A stretch of 55,519 nucleotides of DNA from an uncultured Clostridia bacterium (GCA_934454115.1 CAKSFQ010000016.1:1-55519); one strand, 5' to 3'. Shown: positions 41,905 to 51,463, counted from the stretch's first letter. Numbers and translations: made by a program. Notes: generated by a model not told the origin, from the letters alone.

Positions 41905-44441
41905 TATTTACCCTCCTGCTCTTCATAGCTAAAATGGTGGAATCCGTGGTGCAATATTTTTTGATCATTTTCATATTCGTAAAAACATTCCGCGCCGTAC
42001 GGCACCGTTACTTGGATGTTGAGTTTTCCGTAGCGCCGGAACCACTGCACACAAACATCGCCGCGCACGGTTTTAAGCTGCGCCTTAGCGCTCAGCAAAT
42101 CCGTCGGGATTTTGGGGGAAACCGCAAACTGTTTCCAGCCGTCCGCGATGGGGGTCAGACCGGCGATCCGACTGTAAAACCAGGCGCCGACCGCGCCGTA
42201 CATGGGATGATTGTGCGAATTCATACCGCTGTTCTTCTTCAGTTCAAAGCGTTCCCATATCGTAGTGGCGCCGTTTTGGATCATATAGCCAAAAGACGGA
42301 TAAGCCTCGCGCGTCATGATCCGAAAGGCATCGTCAACATATCCGTAGTCGGACAGCATCTCAAGCACATAGCGTGCGGTCAGGTTTCCGCATTTAAAAC
42401 GGTAGCCGACGGCTTTGACTGCGTCATGCAGGCGATCTGCCGCCTTTTGCCGCCCCTCTTTGGGCAGAATGCCGAGCCATAGCGCAAACGATTGTGCGCC
42501 CTGGGAACCGGTTGCGACGGTTCCCGTCTCTGCGTCATACCACTTTTTCAAAAATGCCGCTCTGATGACGGCAGCGGCAGATTCGTTTTGCCGCTTTTCT
42601 TCGGCATTTCCGAGCACCTCTGCCATTTTTGCAAGCATACAGTAGTTATAGTAATGATAGCCGGTTGACATCAGCGCATCGGGCGTGTCGGACGATCTTG
42701 CGTTTTCGTAACTTTGGCAGCTATCGACCGGCCCGGCCCAGTCGCCGTAGCAGGAATAGGAGACGATACCGTCCTCGCTGAGCGCGGCGATGGCGTCATT
42801 CCATCGTTTCCAGTCGGTATAATGCTTTTGAAGCAGAGATTTATCCGCATAGTGCAGCCAGCATTGCCAGCCCAGCACCAGGTAGGACGAACATACCGGG
42901 TCGGCCGGACGGTTGCCGTAGACATAGGGCGCCGTACAGGTGATGCTTCCGTCCGCGGCCTGTTCTGCGCGGATGTCGTCAATGATTTTCGGAAAAAGCC
43001 TGGATACGTCAAAGTTATACGGTGTTTCTTCAAACCGTACCGTCGCATCGTTGAGCCAGCCCATGCGCTCATCGCGCTGCGGACAGTCGGTCGCGATGCC
43101 GTACAGGTTGCCACGCTCGCTCCTTAAAATGTTGTCCTGAATTTGGTTCAGCAGCGCACTGCCGCATGTAAAACAGCCCGTCTGTGCGATATCGCCGGAT
43201 ACGACTACCGCCGCGATATCATCCGGGGATGGGACGCCGTACCGGCCGCAAAGCTTCATATACCGAAAGCCGTGGTATACAAATGCGGGACTCCATACGG
43301 CATCTTGCTCGCTGCCGCATGCAATGTATTCATCAAGTGATGCGGCACCGCGCATACTGTTGCGCTCCAGGTCGCCGTTTTCGTCAATCTCTTCGGCAAA
43401 GGTCATGGTGATTTTTTCTCCGGCTGCCATGCCGTTTGGAATTTTTATTTCAGGATAGCCGGCAATATTTTCGCCAAAGTCAAAGACGTATGTTTCGGGC
43501 GCGATCATGGTCTTGGAAACAGGATCAATGCGCCGCTGCACCGTGATCGGCTCGATCGTCTGCGGTCTGATTTCGCCGGGCGTTTCTGCCAAAGCTGCGT
43601 GCGGCATGCCGGACAGATCAAAATCCGGGGTATCCCAGCCGATCGGCTCTTTGCGTGCGTCATAGGTCTCGCCGTCAAACAGGTGCGCCCGAACGGTTCC
43701 GCCGTCAAACGCATGCCAGCTTGTATCACTTTGCATGATTTCTGTGCTGCCGTCAGTGTATTTGCAGTGAAGCTCCAGTATCAGCTGCGGTGTTCCGAAA
43801 AATGCAATTTTTCTCTTTACGTTGCGAAGGTATGCGCCCTCGTTTTGCCGCCAGCCGTCGCCCAGTTTCACGCCGATGCAGTTCTTTCCTTTTTGCAGCA
43901 GATGCTCCGCGCTCAGCGTGACAAAATAGCACTGCTCTTTGTAATTGGAAACAGCCGGCTGCAGCACGGCGCTGTCTGCCGGGCGGCCGTTGATGCGGAC
44001 GCTTTGATAGCCGATGCCCGACACATAGAGATCGGCGCGTGCGATGTCTTTTTGAATCGTAAACTGCTTTGCAAGATAGATCGGCCGGCTCTTTGGCTGA
44101 TTCTCTTTGGTGATCCACGATGCGCGGAGCGTTTTCGGCACCACGCGAAAACAGGCGGTCTCCTCGCCGCGATTCCCGTTTTCATCGGTGAGACAAAGCC
44201 GCCATGTCGGCCGCATACCGGGCAGTAAGGGTTTTCCCTCATAGGCTGCGGCGGTTTCGTTTTTCCGCTCGCCGCTGTCCCAGAGCAGTTTGTCTCCGTC
44301 CGTCACGGTGATATGGCAGGCAGTTACCGCGGCGTTTGGCTTCGCGTCAACGCTCCACGAAAACACCGGTGCATCGGTCACGACTGCGTAGCGATCCGAC
44401 GGTATATTGTTTACACGCAGCTGAATGGGTTTTAAATGCAT
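41904..44441 (-). CDS. Alpha-L-rhamnosidase, GH78
   Basis: 845 residues. An N-terminal beta-sandwich pair (1-330, ending near GYPEIKIPNGMAAGEKI) precedes the (alpha/alpha)6 barrel, with catalytic region DCPQRDERMGWLNDATVRFEE (split, near 455-475) and WERFELKKNSGMNSHNHPMYGAVGAWFY (from near 700), the GH78 hallmarks. No signal peptide is seen, so it acts inside the cell on imported rhamnosides. It starts 10 bases inside the end of lacI. Confidence 0.92.
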   Translation of the reverse strand: MHLKPIQLRVNNIPSDRYAVVTDAPVFSWSVDAKPNAAVTACHITVTDGDKLLWDSGERKNETAAAYEGKPLLPGMRPTWRLCLTDENGNRGEETACFRVVPKTLRASWITKENQPKSRPIYLAKQFTIQKDIARADLYVSGIGYQSVRINGRPADSAVLQPAVSNYKEQCYFVTLSAEHLLQKGKNCIGVKLGDGWRQNEGAYLRNVKRKIAFFGTPQLILELHCKYTDGSTEIMQSDTSWHAFDGGTVRAHLFDGETYDARKEPIGWDTPDFDLSGMPHAALAETPGEIRPQTIEPITVQRRIDPVSKTMIAPETYVFDFGENIAGYPEIKIPNGMAAGEKITMTFAEEIDENGDLERNSMRGAASLDEYIACGSEQDAVWSPAFVYHGFRYMKLCGRYGVPSPDDIAAVVVSGDIAQTGCFTCGSALLNQIQDNILRSERGNLYGIATDCPQRDERMGWLNDATVRFEETPYNFDVSRLFPKIIDDIRAEQAADGSITCTAPYVYGNRPADPVCSSYLVLGWQCWLHYADKSLLQKHYTDWKRWNDAIAALSEDGIVSYSCYGDWAGPVDSCQSYENARSSDTPDALMSTGYHYYNYCMLAKMAEVLGNAEEKRQNESAAAVIRAAFLKKWYDAETGTVATGSQGAQSFALWLGILPKEGRQKAADRLHDAVKAVGYRFKCGNLTARYVLEMLSDYGYVDDAFRIMTREAYPSFGYMIQNGATTIWERFELKKNSGMNSHNHPMYGAVGAWFYSRIAGLTPIADGWKQFAVSPKIPTDLLSAKAQLKTVRGDVCVQWFRRYGKLNIQVTVPYGAECFYEYENDQKILHHGFHHFSYEEQEGK

Positions 44442-45439
44442 GATGGGTCTCCTTTCAATGATTCGCGTTTGATGATTTTGGTCGGAATCATGATATTCTC
44501 TTTGTTCTCTTTCTTTTCCAGTAAGACGGTGACGCTCTTTTTTGCGATGGTTTTGATATCCTGTTCTACGGTGCTGATTTTCGGATAGGATATCCGGGAG
44601 AAAATGACGTTATCAAACCCGGCAACGCCCTTTTGGGGAATGGGTACGTTCCTTTCGGAGAGTGCGTTCAGCGTGCCGGCCGCGATCATATCGTTGACGC
44701 AGATAAAGGCGTCGGTGTCCGGCCGCTTTTCTAAAATTTCGCCGATGGCCTCATGCGCGGCGCGGTAATTCAGGGTTTCCAGCCGGTGGATATAAGAATC
44801 GGTGTTTGCCTCTGCCGCAGCCCGTTCAAATCCGGCCTGCCGAAGGCGGAGCGACATGACCGCGTCATCGCCGGTGAGGTAAACAAGGTGTTGATAGCCA
44901 AGGCGGACGACCTCTTTGGTGAGCATATACATTCCGTCCTCCAGATCGGACATAATCACCGGTGCCGCGCCCTGCATGGACGCATAATAGTCCGTACAAA
45001 ATACGTAGGGGATATGATAGTCCGAAAAGGCGGAAAGGTAGCCGGGATCGGGATTGGCCTTGTTCATCGGCACAAACACAACGCCCTCCACACGGTTTTC
45101 AATCATATTGGCAATGATCTTTTTTTCTGCCGCAGGGTTGTTTTCCGAGACGGCGATGATTAAGTCATAGCCGTTCTCCTTGGTGGCGGCGTTGATGTGC
45201 TTAACCAGCGAGGCGTAAAACACATTTTCAATATCGGGGATAATCAGGCCGAGACATCCGCTCTCACGCCGTGCCAGCTTGCGCGCAGCCAGGTTGGGGA
45301 TATACCCGATGTCTTTGGCGATCTCCAAAACCGCGGCACGGGTCTTTTCGCTGACCAGGCTGCTGCCGCGCAGCGCAAGGGAGACCGTAGCCTCTGAGCA
45401 GTTTGCACGCTTTGCAATGTCTTTGATTCCAACTGCCAT
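44432..45439 (-). CDS. LacI-family transcriptional repressor
   Basis: 335 residues, the typical length. Helix-turn-helix VGIKDIAKRANCSEATVSLAL (split) at 3-23, hinge near 45-60, then a periplasmic-binding-type sensor domain (CLGLIIPDIENVFYASLV and GFDNVIFSRISYPKISTVEQD). The start is set at the ATG at 45439 (MAVGIKDI) though its own ribosome site is weak; a strong GGAGG at 45499-45503 lies 59 nt upstream with no start codon at normal distance. The gene leads the rhamnosidase operon and has a 22-bp palindrome in its leader. Confidence 0.9.
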   Translation of the reverse strand: MAVGIKDIAKRANCSEATVSLALRGSSLVSEKTRAAVLEIAKDIGYIPNLAARKLARRESGCLGLIIPDIENVFYASLVKHINAATKENGYDLIIAVSENNPAAEKKIIANMIENRVEGVVFVPMNKANPDPGYLSAFSDYHIPYVFCTDYYASMQGAAPVIMSDLEDGMYMLTKEVVRLGYQHLVYLTGDDAVMSLRLRQAGFERAAAEANTDSYIHRLETLNYRAAHEAIGEILEKRPDTDAFICVNDMIAAGTLNALSERNVPIPQKGVAGFDNVIFSRISYPKISTVEQDIKTIAKKSVTVLLEKKENKENIMIPTKIIKRESLKGDPSCI

Positions 45440-45508
45440 TTTGCCGGAGCCGCAAAGAAATCCCGATGGGGATGGATCGGCGTTTGCGGCTCCTGTCACC
45501 TCCGTTTT

Positions 45509-45530
45509 AAATTTAAAGCGCTTTAAATTT
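45509..45530. promoter_or_regulatory. LacI-type operator
   Basis: A perfect 22-bp palindrome centred on AAAGCGCTTT, with the central CG typical of LacI-family sites, 11 bases downstream of the -10 hexamer. Repression of the operon by its own first gene product is inferred. Confidence 0.8.
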
Positions 45531-45541
45531 TGCTTTTTTTT

Positions 45542-45570
45542 GTTATAGCATATTCTTATCCGTTTGTCAA
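45542..45570 (-). promoter_or_regulatory. Promoter of the lacI-rhamnosidase operon
   Basis: Minus strand TTGACA (45565-45570), 17-base spacer, TATAAC (45542-45547). Confidence 0.85.
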
Positions 45571-45675
45571 TCATAAATTTTGGGTGAAAAAAAGAGAATG
45601 AAGAAAAAGCTAGCCTGATGTTAACAATCCGAACCCGCCTGAAAAGGCGAAATTTCGGCATCTTTCGGCTAGGCT

Positions 45676-46692
45676 TTAACGGCGGTTCCACTGACGGCGG
45701 AAGGCAGAGGGGGACAGCCCTACGGATTTTTGAAAGGTACGCCCCATGGCGCTTGCATCGGCAAAGCCGGTATGTTCGGCAATGGTCTGGACGGAAAGAT
45801 CCGAGTAGACCAGCAGTTTTTTTGCGGCGCTGATACGATCTGCAATGACGGTTTCAAAAATGGTCTGCCCGGTGCAGCGTTTGTATTCGTGACAGAGGTG
45901 GTATTTGCTGACCGAAAATTCCCGTGCAATCTCGTCAAGACTGATTTCCTGCGCAAAATGCTGGTGAATCCAGGCTTTCATTTCGCGGATTTTTTCAGGA
46001 AGCTCCGGCTGCGTGCGCGGCGGCAGCATCGCAATCAGCGCGGTAACCAGACGGGTGAGTAGCGTGTGCAAGGCAATCTCACTGCTTTCGTTTTCGCTGC
46101 GGTTTTGCATAAACAGTGTCTGCATCAGCGGTGTAAAGGAATTATGGTCTGAGAGAGAGAAAACATAGGTCTCGCTTTCTTCAAAAAAGTGGAAAAAGTC
46201 GGGCATCGAATCGCCGTAAAAGTGAATCAGCCGATACGACCAGTGGTCCGCGGCGGTTTGATAGCGGTGCGGTTTGGTACAGTCAATCAAAAAGACATCG
46301 CCCGCCCTCAGGCGGTGCGTCTGCCCGGCATAGCATAGCTGACCCTCGCCGTCTACGGTCTGCACCATGAGATAAGAGAGCAGATCCTTGCGCTCGGTAA
46401 AGTAGCGTGCGCCAAAAGAGGCCTCAATGAGGGCTTGCGGATAAAAAAGAGAGCGCTTTGCCACCGGAGAGGGATCAAAGAGCTTGCAGCAGCGAAGGCG
46501 AAACTGGCTCAGATCATAACTGCTTTGCAGCGGCTTTGCGGCCGGCGTCTGCCGGTACAGACGGGAGATATACAGCTGTGCCAGCGCCAGCGTGGAGCGG
46601 TCGCCGTCTTTTAAATAGGTTTTCTGTTCTTTGGGGTCAAGCAGATTTTTGACCGCTTCTAAAATACCGGGGGATAAAAATTGAGATTCCAT
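45676..46692 (-). CDS. AraC-family regulator (rhamnose locus)
   Basis: 338 residues. A cupin-type sensor (about 75-190, LRAGDVFLIDCTKPHRYQ) is followed by the AraC domain (about 235-335, with ISLDEIAREFSVSKYHLCHEYK and VQTIAEHTGFADASAMGRTFQ, ending LSPSAFRRQW). ATG at 46692 is used, with AGGTGA 5 nt upstream; a TTG at 46713 is less likely. It is divergent from rhaA-rhaD and near repeated GCAAGAT half-sites, so it is the likely rhamnose-responsive activator. Confidence 0.85.
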   Translation of the reverse strand: MESQFLSPGILEAVKNLLDPKEQKTYLKDGDRSTLALAQLYISRLYRQTPAAKPLQSSYDLSQFRLRCCKLFDPSPVAKRSLFYPQALIEASFGARYFTERKDLLSYLMVQTVDGEGQLCYAGQTHRLRAGDVFLIDCTKPHRYQTAADHWSYRLIHFYGDSMPDFFHFFEESETYVFSLSDHNSFTPLMQTLFMQNRSENESSEIALHTLLTRLVTALIAMLPPRTQPELPEKIREMKAWIHQHFAQEISLDEIAREFSVSKYHLCHEYKRCTGQTIFETVIADRISAAKKLLVYSDLSVQTIAEHTGFADASAMGRTFQKSVGLSPSAFRRQWNRR

Positions 46693-46729
46693 AAGCGTCA
46701 CCTGATTGCGCAATATTTGCGGATTTTAT

Positions 46730-46850
46730 CGCAAGATTTTCCTTGTCGTTCTCAGTATAGCATAGTATAATGAAAAAGAAAAGAGAATATTTCCTGAAAT
46801 TTGACTAGAATTTGCGGCTGCGGTCTATCTTGCTGCGGCCGGCGCAAGAT
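46730..46850 (+). promoter_or_regulatory. rhaAD promoter with repeated GCAAGAT half-sites
   Basis: TTGTCG (46743-46748), 17-base spacer, TATAAT (46766-46771). CGCAAGAT at 46730-46737 ends 5 bases upstream of the -35, the position of AraC-type activators. ATCTTGC (46827-46833) and GCAAGAT (46844-46850) form an inverted pair in the leader. The motifs are seen; regulator binding is inferred. Confidence 0.65.
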
Positions 46851-46886
46851 AAGCCGAAAAGAAATCATAAATAGGAGGCGCAAGAG

Positions 46887-48134
46887 ATGAACCGATACGA
46901 AGAAGCAAAACAGATGTACGCGGCATGCGGCGTGGATACCGAAGCGGCGCTTATGACGCTTGCCAAGGTTCCGTTGTCTCTGCATTGCTGGCAAGGCGAT
47001 GACGTGACGGGCTTTGACCATGAGGGGGCGCTTAGCGGCGGAATCCAGACCACCGGAAATTATCCGGGAAAGGCGGGAACGCCGGAGGAACTGATGGCGG
47101 ATTTTGAAAAGGCGGCAAGCCTGATTCCGGGCAAGCTAAAGCTGAATCTGCACGCGTGCTATGCGATCTTTGCGGATGGAGAGTATGCAGACCGTGACCG
47201 GCTTTTGCCGGAGCATTTTAAGGCATGGGTGGATTTTGCCAAGGCGCACAATATGGGCATTGATTTTAACCCGACCTATTTTTCCCATCCGATGGTAAAA
47301 GACAATCTGACCCTGACCTCGCCGGACGAGACCGTGCGAAGGTTCTGGGTAGAGCACGGTAAGCGCTGTGTTAAAATTGCGGAATACTTTGCGGAGGAGA
47401 CCGGGGTTCCCTGTGTGATGAACATCTGGATTCCGGACGGACTCAAGGATGTTCCGGCAGATCGGTTGGGGCCGAGAGCGCGCTATATGCAGTCAGTGGA
47501 TGAAATTTTGTCGGTTCCGTACGACAAGGAAAAGGTGTTTGTATGCCTGGAATCCAAGGTGTTTGGCATCGGGCTGGAGTCCTATACGGCCGGTTCGTCC
47601 GAATTTTGTATGAATTACGCGGCCAGCCGCGGTATCATGCCGCTGATGGACAACGGCCACTATCACCCGACCGAAGTGGTATCGGACAAGATTTCTGCCA
47701 TGCTGCTGTTTCATGATAAAATTGCATTACATATCACGCGCGGCGTGCGCTGGGACAGTGACCACGTGGTACTGTTTGACGATGAGACCAAAGAGATTGC
47801 CAAAGAAATCGTGCGCTGCAATGCGCTGAATCGCGTGATGATTGCAACCGATTACTTTGATGCCTCGATCAACCGGATTGCGGCCTGGGTGACCGGCGCC
47901 AGAAGTGTGGAAAAGGCGCTGCTGTTTGCGCTGCTTATGCCAAATGAAGCAATGACTAAGCTGCAGGATGCCGGACGGTTTACCGAACTGATGGCCATGC
48001 AGGAGGATATGAAAACCATGCCGTTTGGCGATATCTGGGACGAATATTTAAAACGGCAGCAGGTAGAAGCAGACTACATTAAGGAAGTTTTGCAATACGA
48101 AAACGAGGTATTAAAGGAGAGAGCGTCATGCTAG
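46887..48134 (+). CDS. rhaA: L-rhamnose isomerase
   Basis: 415 residues, the usual length. Landmarks include VPLSLHCWQGDDVTGFD (about 28-45), GGIQTTGNYPGKA, FNPTYFSHPM, the metal-binding Glu/Asp/His in CLESKVFGIGLESYT and MDNGHYHPTEVVSDK, and HITRGVRWDSDHVV (near 288-301). It converts L-rhamnose to L-rhamnulose in the cytosol, using divalent metal. AGGAGG lies about 8 nt before the ATG. rhaD overlaps its end by 7 bases. Confidence 0.96.
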   Translation: MNRYEEAKQMYAACGVDTEAALMTLAKVPLSLHCWQGDDVTGFDHEGALSGGIQTTGNYPGKAGTPEELMADFEKAASLIPGKLKLNLHACYAIFADGEYADRDRLLPEHFKAWVDFAKAHNMGIDFNPTYFSHPMVKDNLTLTSPDETVRRFWVEHGKRCVKIAEYFAEETGVPCVMNIWIPDGLKDVPADRLGPRARYMQSVDEILSVPYDKEKVFVCLESKVFGIGLESYTAGSSEFCMNYAASRGIMPLMDNGHYHPTEVVSDKISAMLLFHDKIALHITRGVRWDSDHVVLFDDETKEIAKEIVRCNALNRVMIATDYFDASINRIAAWVTGARSVEKALLFALLMPNEAMTKLQDAGRFTELMAMQEDMKTMPFGDIWDEYLKRQQVEADYIKEVLQYENEVLKERASC

Positions 48135-48943
48135 AGATTCAAACCGCGCCGTTTGTCAAAGAAATGTGTGATACCGCCGCAAACATGTACCGTCTTGGGT
48201 GGGATGAGCGGAACGGCGGTAACATCAGTTATTTGTTGGACGAAGATACGGTCGCAAAATATTTAGACCTTAAAAACGTGATCCGAACGATCCCGATCGG
48301 ATTTGCCGCAGAGCCGCTGATCGGTAAAATCTTTATCGTGACCGGCACCGGAAAATACTTTAAAAATGTCAAAGAGGATCCGGAGAACAACCTGGGTATC
48401 ATTCGGATTGCCAAGGACGGCTGCACGGCGGAGCTTTTGTGGGGCTACCGTGACGGCGGAAGGTTCACCAGCGAATTGCCGGCTCATCTGATGAGCCATA
48501 TGGCACGGCTGCGCGTGGATCCCGAAAACCGTGTAGTGATGCATTCGCATCCGACTAACACGCTGGCCATGAACTATGTGCATGAACTGGATGAAAAGAA
48601 GATGACCCATACCCTGTGGGAGATGTGTACCGAGTGCATTGTCGTTTTTCCGGACGGTGTGGGGGTTCTTCCGTGGATGCTGTGCGGCACCAATGAAATC
48701 GGCGAGGCAACGGCGAAAAAGATGGAAGAATTTCGGCTTGTCATTTGGGGCATGCACGGGATTTACGGCGCGGGAAAGACCATGGACGAGACGTTTGGCC
48801 TGATTGAGACGGTGGAAAAGGCGGCGCAGATTTATATGCTGACGGCGCATCTGCCGCGTGTGAATACCATTCGCGATACCGAGATGCAGTCGCTTGCCGA
48901 ATACTTCGGCGTAGACTATCGGAAGGACTTTTTAAATCTGTAA
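48128..48943 (+). CDS. rhaD: L-rhamnulose-1-phosphate aldolase
   Basis: 271 residues. Class II aldolase/adducin fold: GWDERNGGNISYLL (about 19-32), IFVTGTGKYF, the zinc pair VVMHSHPTNTLAM (about 138-150) and the third His in VIWGMHGIYGAG (about 208-219). It splits L-rhamnulose-1-phosphate into DHAP and L-lactaldehyde. AAAGGAGAG lies before the ATG inside the end of rhaA. The kinase needed between the two steps is not encoded here. Confidence 0.95.
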   Translation: MLEIQTAPFVKEMCDTAANMYRLGWDERNGGNISYLLDEDTVAKYLDLKNVIRTIPIGFAAEPLIGKIFIVTGTGKYFKNVKEDPENNLGIIRIAKDGCTAELLWGYRDGGRFTSELPAHLMSHMARLRVDPENRVVMHSHPTNTLAMNYVHELDEKKMTHTLWEMCTECIVVFPDGVGVLPWMLCGTNEIGEATAKKMEEFRLVIWGMHGIYGAGKTMDETFGLIETVEKAAQIYMLTAHLPRVNTIRDTEMQSLAEYFGVDYRKDFLNL

Positions 48944-48973
48944 AAAAAATTAAAATATTTTTCTGTACAAAAT

Positions 48974-49014
48974 GGCTGCGACGCAGGGAAACCCTTGCGC
49001 CGCAGCCGCTTTTG
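48974..49014. terminator. Terminator between rhaD and mutS2
   Basis: GGCTGCG (48974-48980) pairs with CGCAGCC (49001-49007), with an inner CGCAGGG/CCCTTGCG stem, followed by a short T-run. Confidence 0.75.
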
Positions 49015-49020
49015 TATGCT

Positions 49021-51390
49021 TTATTTCAGTTCCGCGATGGTGACGCCGTCCTCACCCTCGCCGTACTTGCCGAGCCGAAAACTCTTTACCTGCGGATGCT
49101 TGCGCAGCATCGACTGGATGCCGCTGCGCAGAACGCCGGTTCCCTTGCCGTGGATGATGCTGACGGCGCCAAGCCCTGCCATACTGGATTCATCCAAAAA
49201 CTTATCCGTTTCCATCAGCGCCTCCTCCAGCATCATGCCGCGCAGGTCGATCTCGGTTTTGACATTGCCGCTGCGCAGCGTGGACTGCTTTCGCCGCGGC
49301 GGCGTATAAGCGTCCGGCCGCGTCTGTCCCTCGTCCTCGATCAGCGTCAGATTTTCGATGCGGCTGTTGATCTTCATGATGCCGACCTGTATGGTGGCGG
49401 TGTTGTCCTTGGGGTTTATGCTCAGTACACTGCCCTTGTCTCCGATGTCATTGAGCAGTACGGCCGCGCCAAGCTTTAAATTTTTGGCGGTCAGGTTGGA
49501 TTTTTTGACCTGCGGCGCACGGCTCTGCGGCGCCTTGTTCTTTTTCTTTTTCAGACCAAGCTCGCGCTTGACTTCTTCCATGGCGCGCAGAACCTCGGCC
49601 TCGTCCCGCTGCTTGCGTGCGGCCTTGACCTGTGCCAAAAGGGCGTTCGTTTCCTCCTCGGCACGCTGAATCATTTTGTCGGCTTTTTCCCTTGCGCGGT
49701 CGTAGATTTTGTCTTTCTGCTTTTCAATCTTTTCCTTTTCCTGTTCCAGCTGCCGTTTTAAATCGGCAATTTCCTGCTGCATCTTCTGGGTTTTGAAGGA
49801 GGCCTCCTCGGTCTCCTGGCGGTTCTTTTCAATGCTGCCCAAAATATCCTCAAACTGTACGTTTTCCTCCGAGAGCATCGCGCGGGAGCGGGCGATAATG
49901 CTCTCCGGCAGCCCCAGGCGTTTTGAGATGGCAAAGGCGTTGCTCTTTCCGGGGACACCGACTAAGAGACGGTAGGTCGGGCTTAGGGTGGTGACATCAA
50001 ACTCACAGGAGGCGTTCTCAACGCCCGGTGTTGCGAGGGCGTAGAGCTTTAACTCACTGTAATGGGTGGTTGCGGCAATCCTTACGCCCTTTTCCCGCAG
50101 GCTTTCCAAAATGGCGGTTGCAAGCGCCGCGCCCTCGATCGGGTCGGTGCCGGCGCCCAACTCGTCAAACAGCGCCAGACAATGATTCTTTGCCCGATCG
50201 ACAATCCGCACAATGTTTTTCATGTGGGACGAGAAGGTAGAAAGGCTCTGTTCAATGCTCTGCTCGTCGCCGATGTCGGCAAAAATATCCTGAAAGACCG
50301 GCATTACGCTGCCCTCCGCTGCCGGAATGTGCAGACCGGACTGGGTCATCAGGCAAAACAGCCCCAGTGTTTTTAGAACCACAGTTTTACCGCCGGTATT
50401 CGGCCCGGTAATAATCAGCGTGTCGTAGGTCTCGCCCAGGGAGACCGTGGTGGGAACAATCTTTTTACGGTCAATCAAGGGATGCCGCCCCTTGCGGATT
50501 TTGATAGTATCATCCCGGCTGAGGTCGGGGCAGACCGCCTTCATATCAATGGCAAGCCTTGCCTTGGCAAGGACAAAGTCCAGATGAATCAGGGTGTCAA
50601 AATTGAGCGCCAGAATTTCGGCAGCTTCTGCCGCCAGGGCGGAAAGCTCTGCCAAAATGCGTTCAATCTCAGCCTTTTCGCGGATTTCCAGCTCGTGTAG
50701 CTCGTTGTTTGCGTTGACAACGCTTTCCGGCTCGATGAATACCGTACTGCCGGAGGAAGAAATGTCATGGACAATACCGCGCACGTCGCCGCGGTGCTCT
50801 GCTTTGACCGGAACCACGTAGCGGTTATTGCGCATGGTGACAATGGCATCCTGTAAAAATTTTTGGTAGTGGCCGGAATGAATCATGGAATCAAGGGAGG
50901 ATTTAATGCGTGCGGCGGCGTTTCTCGCCTTGCGGCGAATGCTGCTAAGCTCCGCGCTTGCGCCATCCGCCATTTCCTCCTCGGACAGGACAGAGCCGCA
51001 GATGCGTTCCTCCAGCGCTTTATCCGGGGTCAGTGATGCAATGTAGCCAAACAGCGTCCCGGTTTGTTCTTCGGTCAATACTTTTAAGGTGCGCGCGTTT
51101 TTTAAGATGCGCGCAATATTCAAAAGCTCTCCCATGCTCAGCGTACCACCGATTTCCAGGCGTTTCAGGGACTCCTTGATGGCTGCAATCCGCAAAATTT
51201 CCGGCGCGCCGTATTTTAGAATCAGGGTCACTGCGGCATCGGTCTCGGCGAGCATCTGAGAGACAGCGCCGGGATTTTCCGATGGACAAAGCGCCGCAAT
51301 GCGATCCTTGGTTTCTTCATTTTTCGCAAACGCAGAGAGCATCTCTAATATCTTGGGATATTCTAAGGTTTGCAGAGTTTTTGCTTCCAT
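49021..51390 (-). CDS. mutS2: MutS2 family ATPase/endonuclease
   Basis: 789 residues. MutS-like core with lever helices (1-320), Walker A ITGPNTGGKTVVLKTLG (about 330-346), Walker B LFDELGAGTD (about 409-418), a coiled-coil region (about 510-620, rich in Lys/Glu/Gln) and a C-terminal Smr nuclease domain (about 715-789, IDLRGMMLEEAL and IIHGKGTGVLR). MutS2 limits recombination and rescues collided ribosomes in Bacillus. It lacks the mismatch-recognition domain. GGAGG lies 9-10 nt before the ATG. Confidence 0.95.
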   Translation of the reverse strand: MEAKTLQTLEYPKILEMLSAFAKNEETKDRIAALCPSENPGAVSQMLAETDAAVTLILKYGAPEILRIAAIKESLKRLEIGGTLSMGELLNIARILKNARTLKVLTEEQTGTLFGYIASLTPDKALEERICGSVLSEEEMADGASAELSSIRRKARNAAARIKSSLDSMIHSGHYQKFLQDAIVTMRNNRYVVPVKAEHRGDVRGIVHDISSSGSTVFIEPESVVNANNELHELEIREKAEIERILAELSALAAEAAEILALNFDTLIHLDFVLAKARLAIDMKAVCPDLSRDDTIKIRKGRHPLIDRKKIVPTTVSLGETYDTLIITGPNTGGKTVVLKTLGLFCLMTQSGLHIPAAEGSVMPVFQDIFADIGDEQSIEQSLSTFSSHMKNIVRIVDRAKNHCLALFDELGAGTDPIEGAALATAILESLREKGVRIAATTHYSELKLYALATPGVENASCEFDVTTLSPTYRLLVGVPGKSNAFAISKRLGLPESIIARSRAMLSEENVQFEDILGSIEKNRQETEEASFKTQKMQQEIADLKRQLEQEKEKIEKQKDKIYDRAREKADKMIQRAEEETNALLAQVKAARKQRDEAEVLRAMEEVKRELGLKKKKNKAPQSRAPQVKKSNLTAKNLKLGAAVLLNDIGDKGSVLSINPKDNTATIQVGIMKINSRIENLTLIEDEGQTRPDAYTPPRRKQSTLRSGNVKTEIDLRGMMLEEALMETDKFLDESSMAGLGAVSIIHGKGTGVLRSGIQSMLRKHPQVKSFRLGKYGEGEDGVTIAELK

Positions 51391-51433
51391 GTATTTCTGC
51401 CTCCGTGTCGATCATATTCCAGGTTCTTTTCCT

Positions 51434-51463
51434 ATTATATACCCATCTTGCCGGATTTGTCTA
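51434..51463 (-). promoter_or_regulatory. mutS2 promoter
   Basis: Minus strand TAGACA (51458-51463), 18-base spacer, TATAAT (51434-51439). Confidence 0.7.

Noticed and set aside
43599..44228. 209-codon plus-strand frame inside the rhamnosidase gene
   Set aside because: Antisense to a GH78 gene with clear catalytic motifs.
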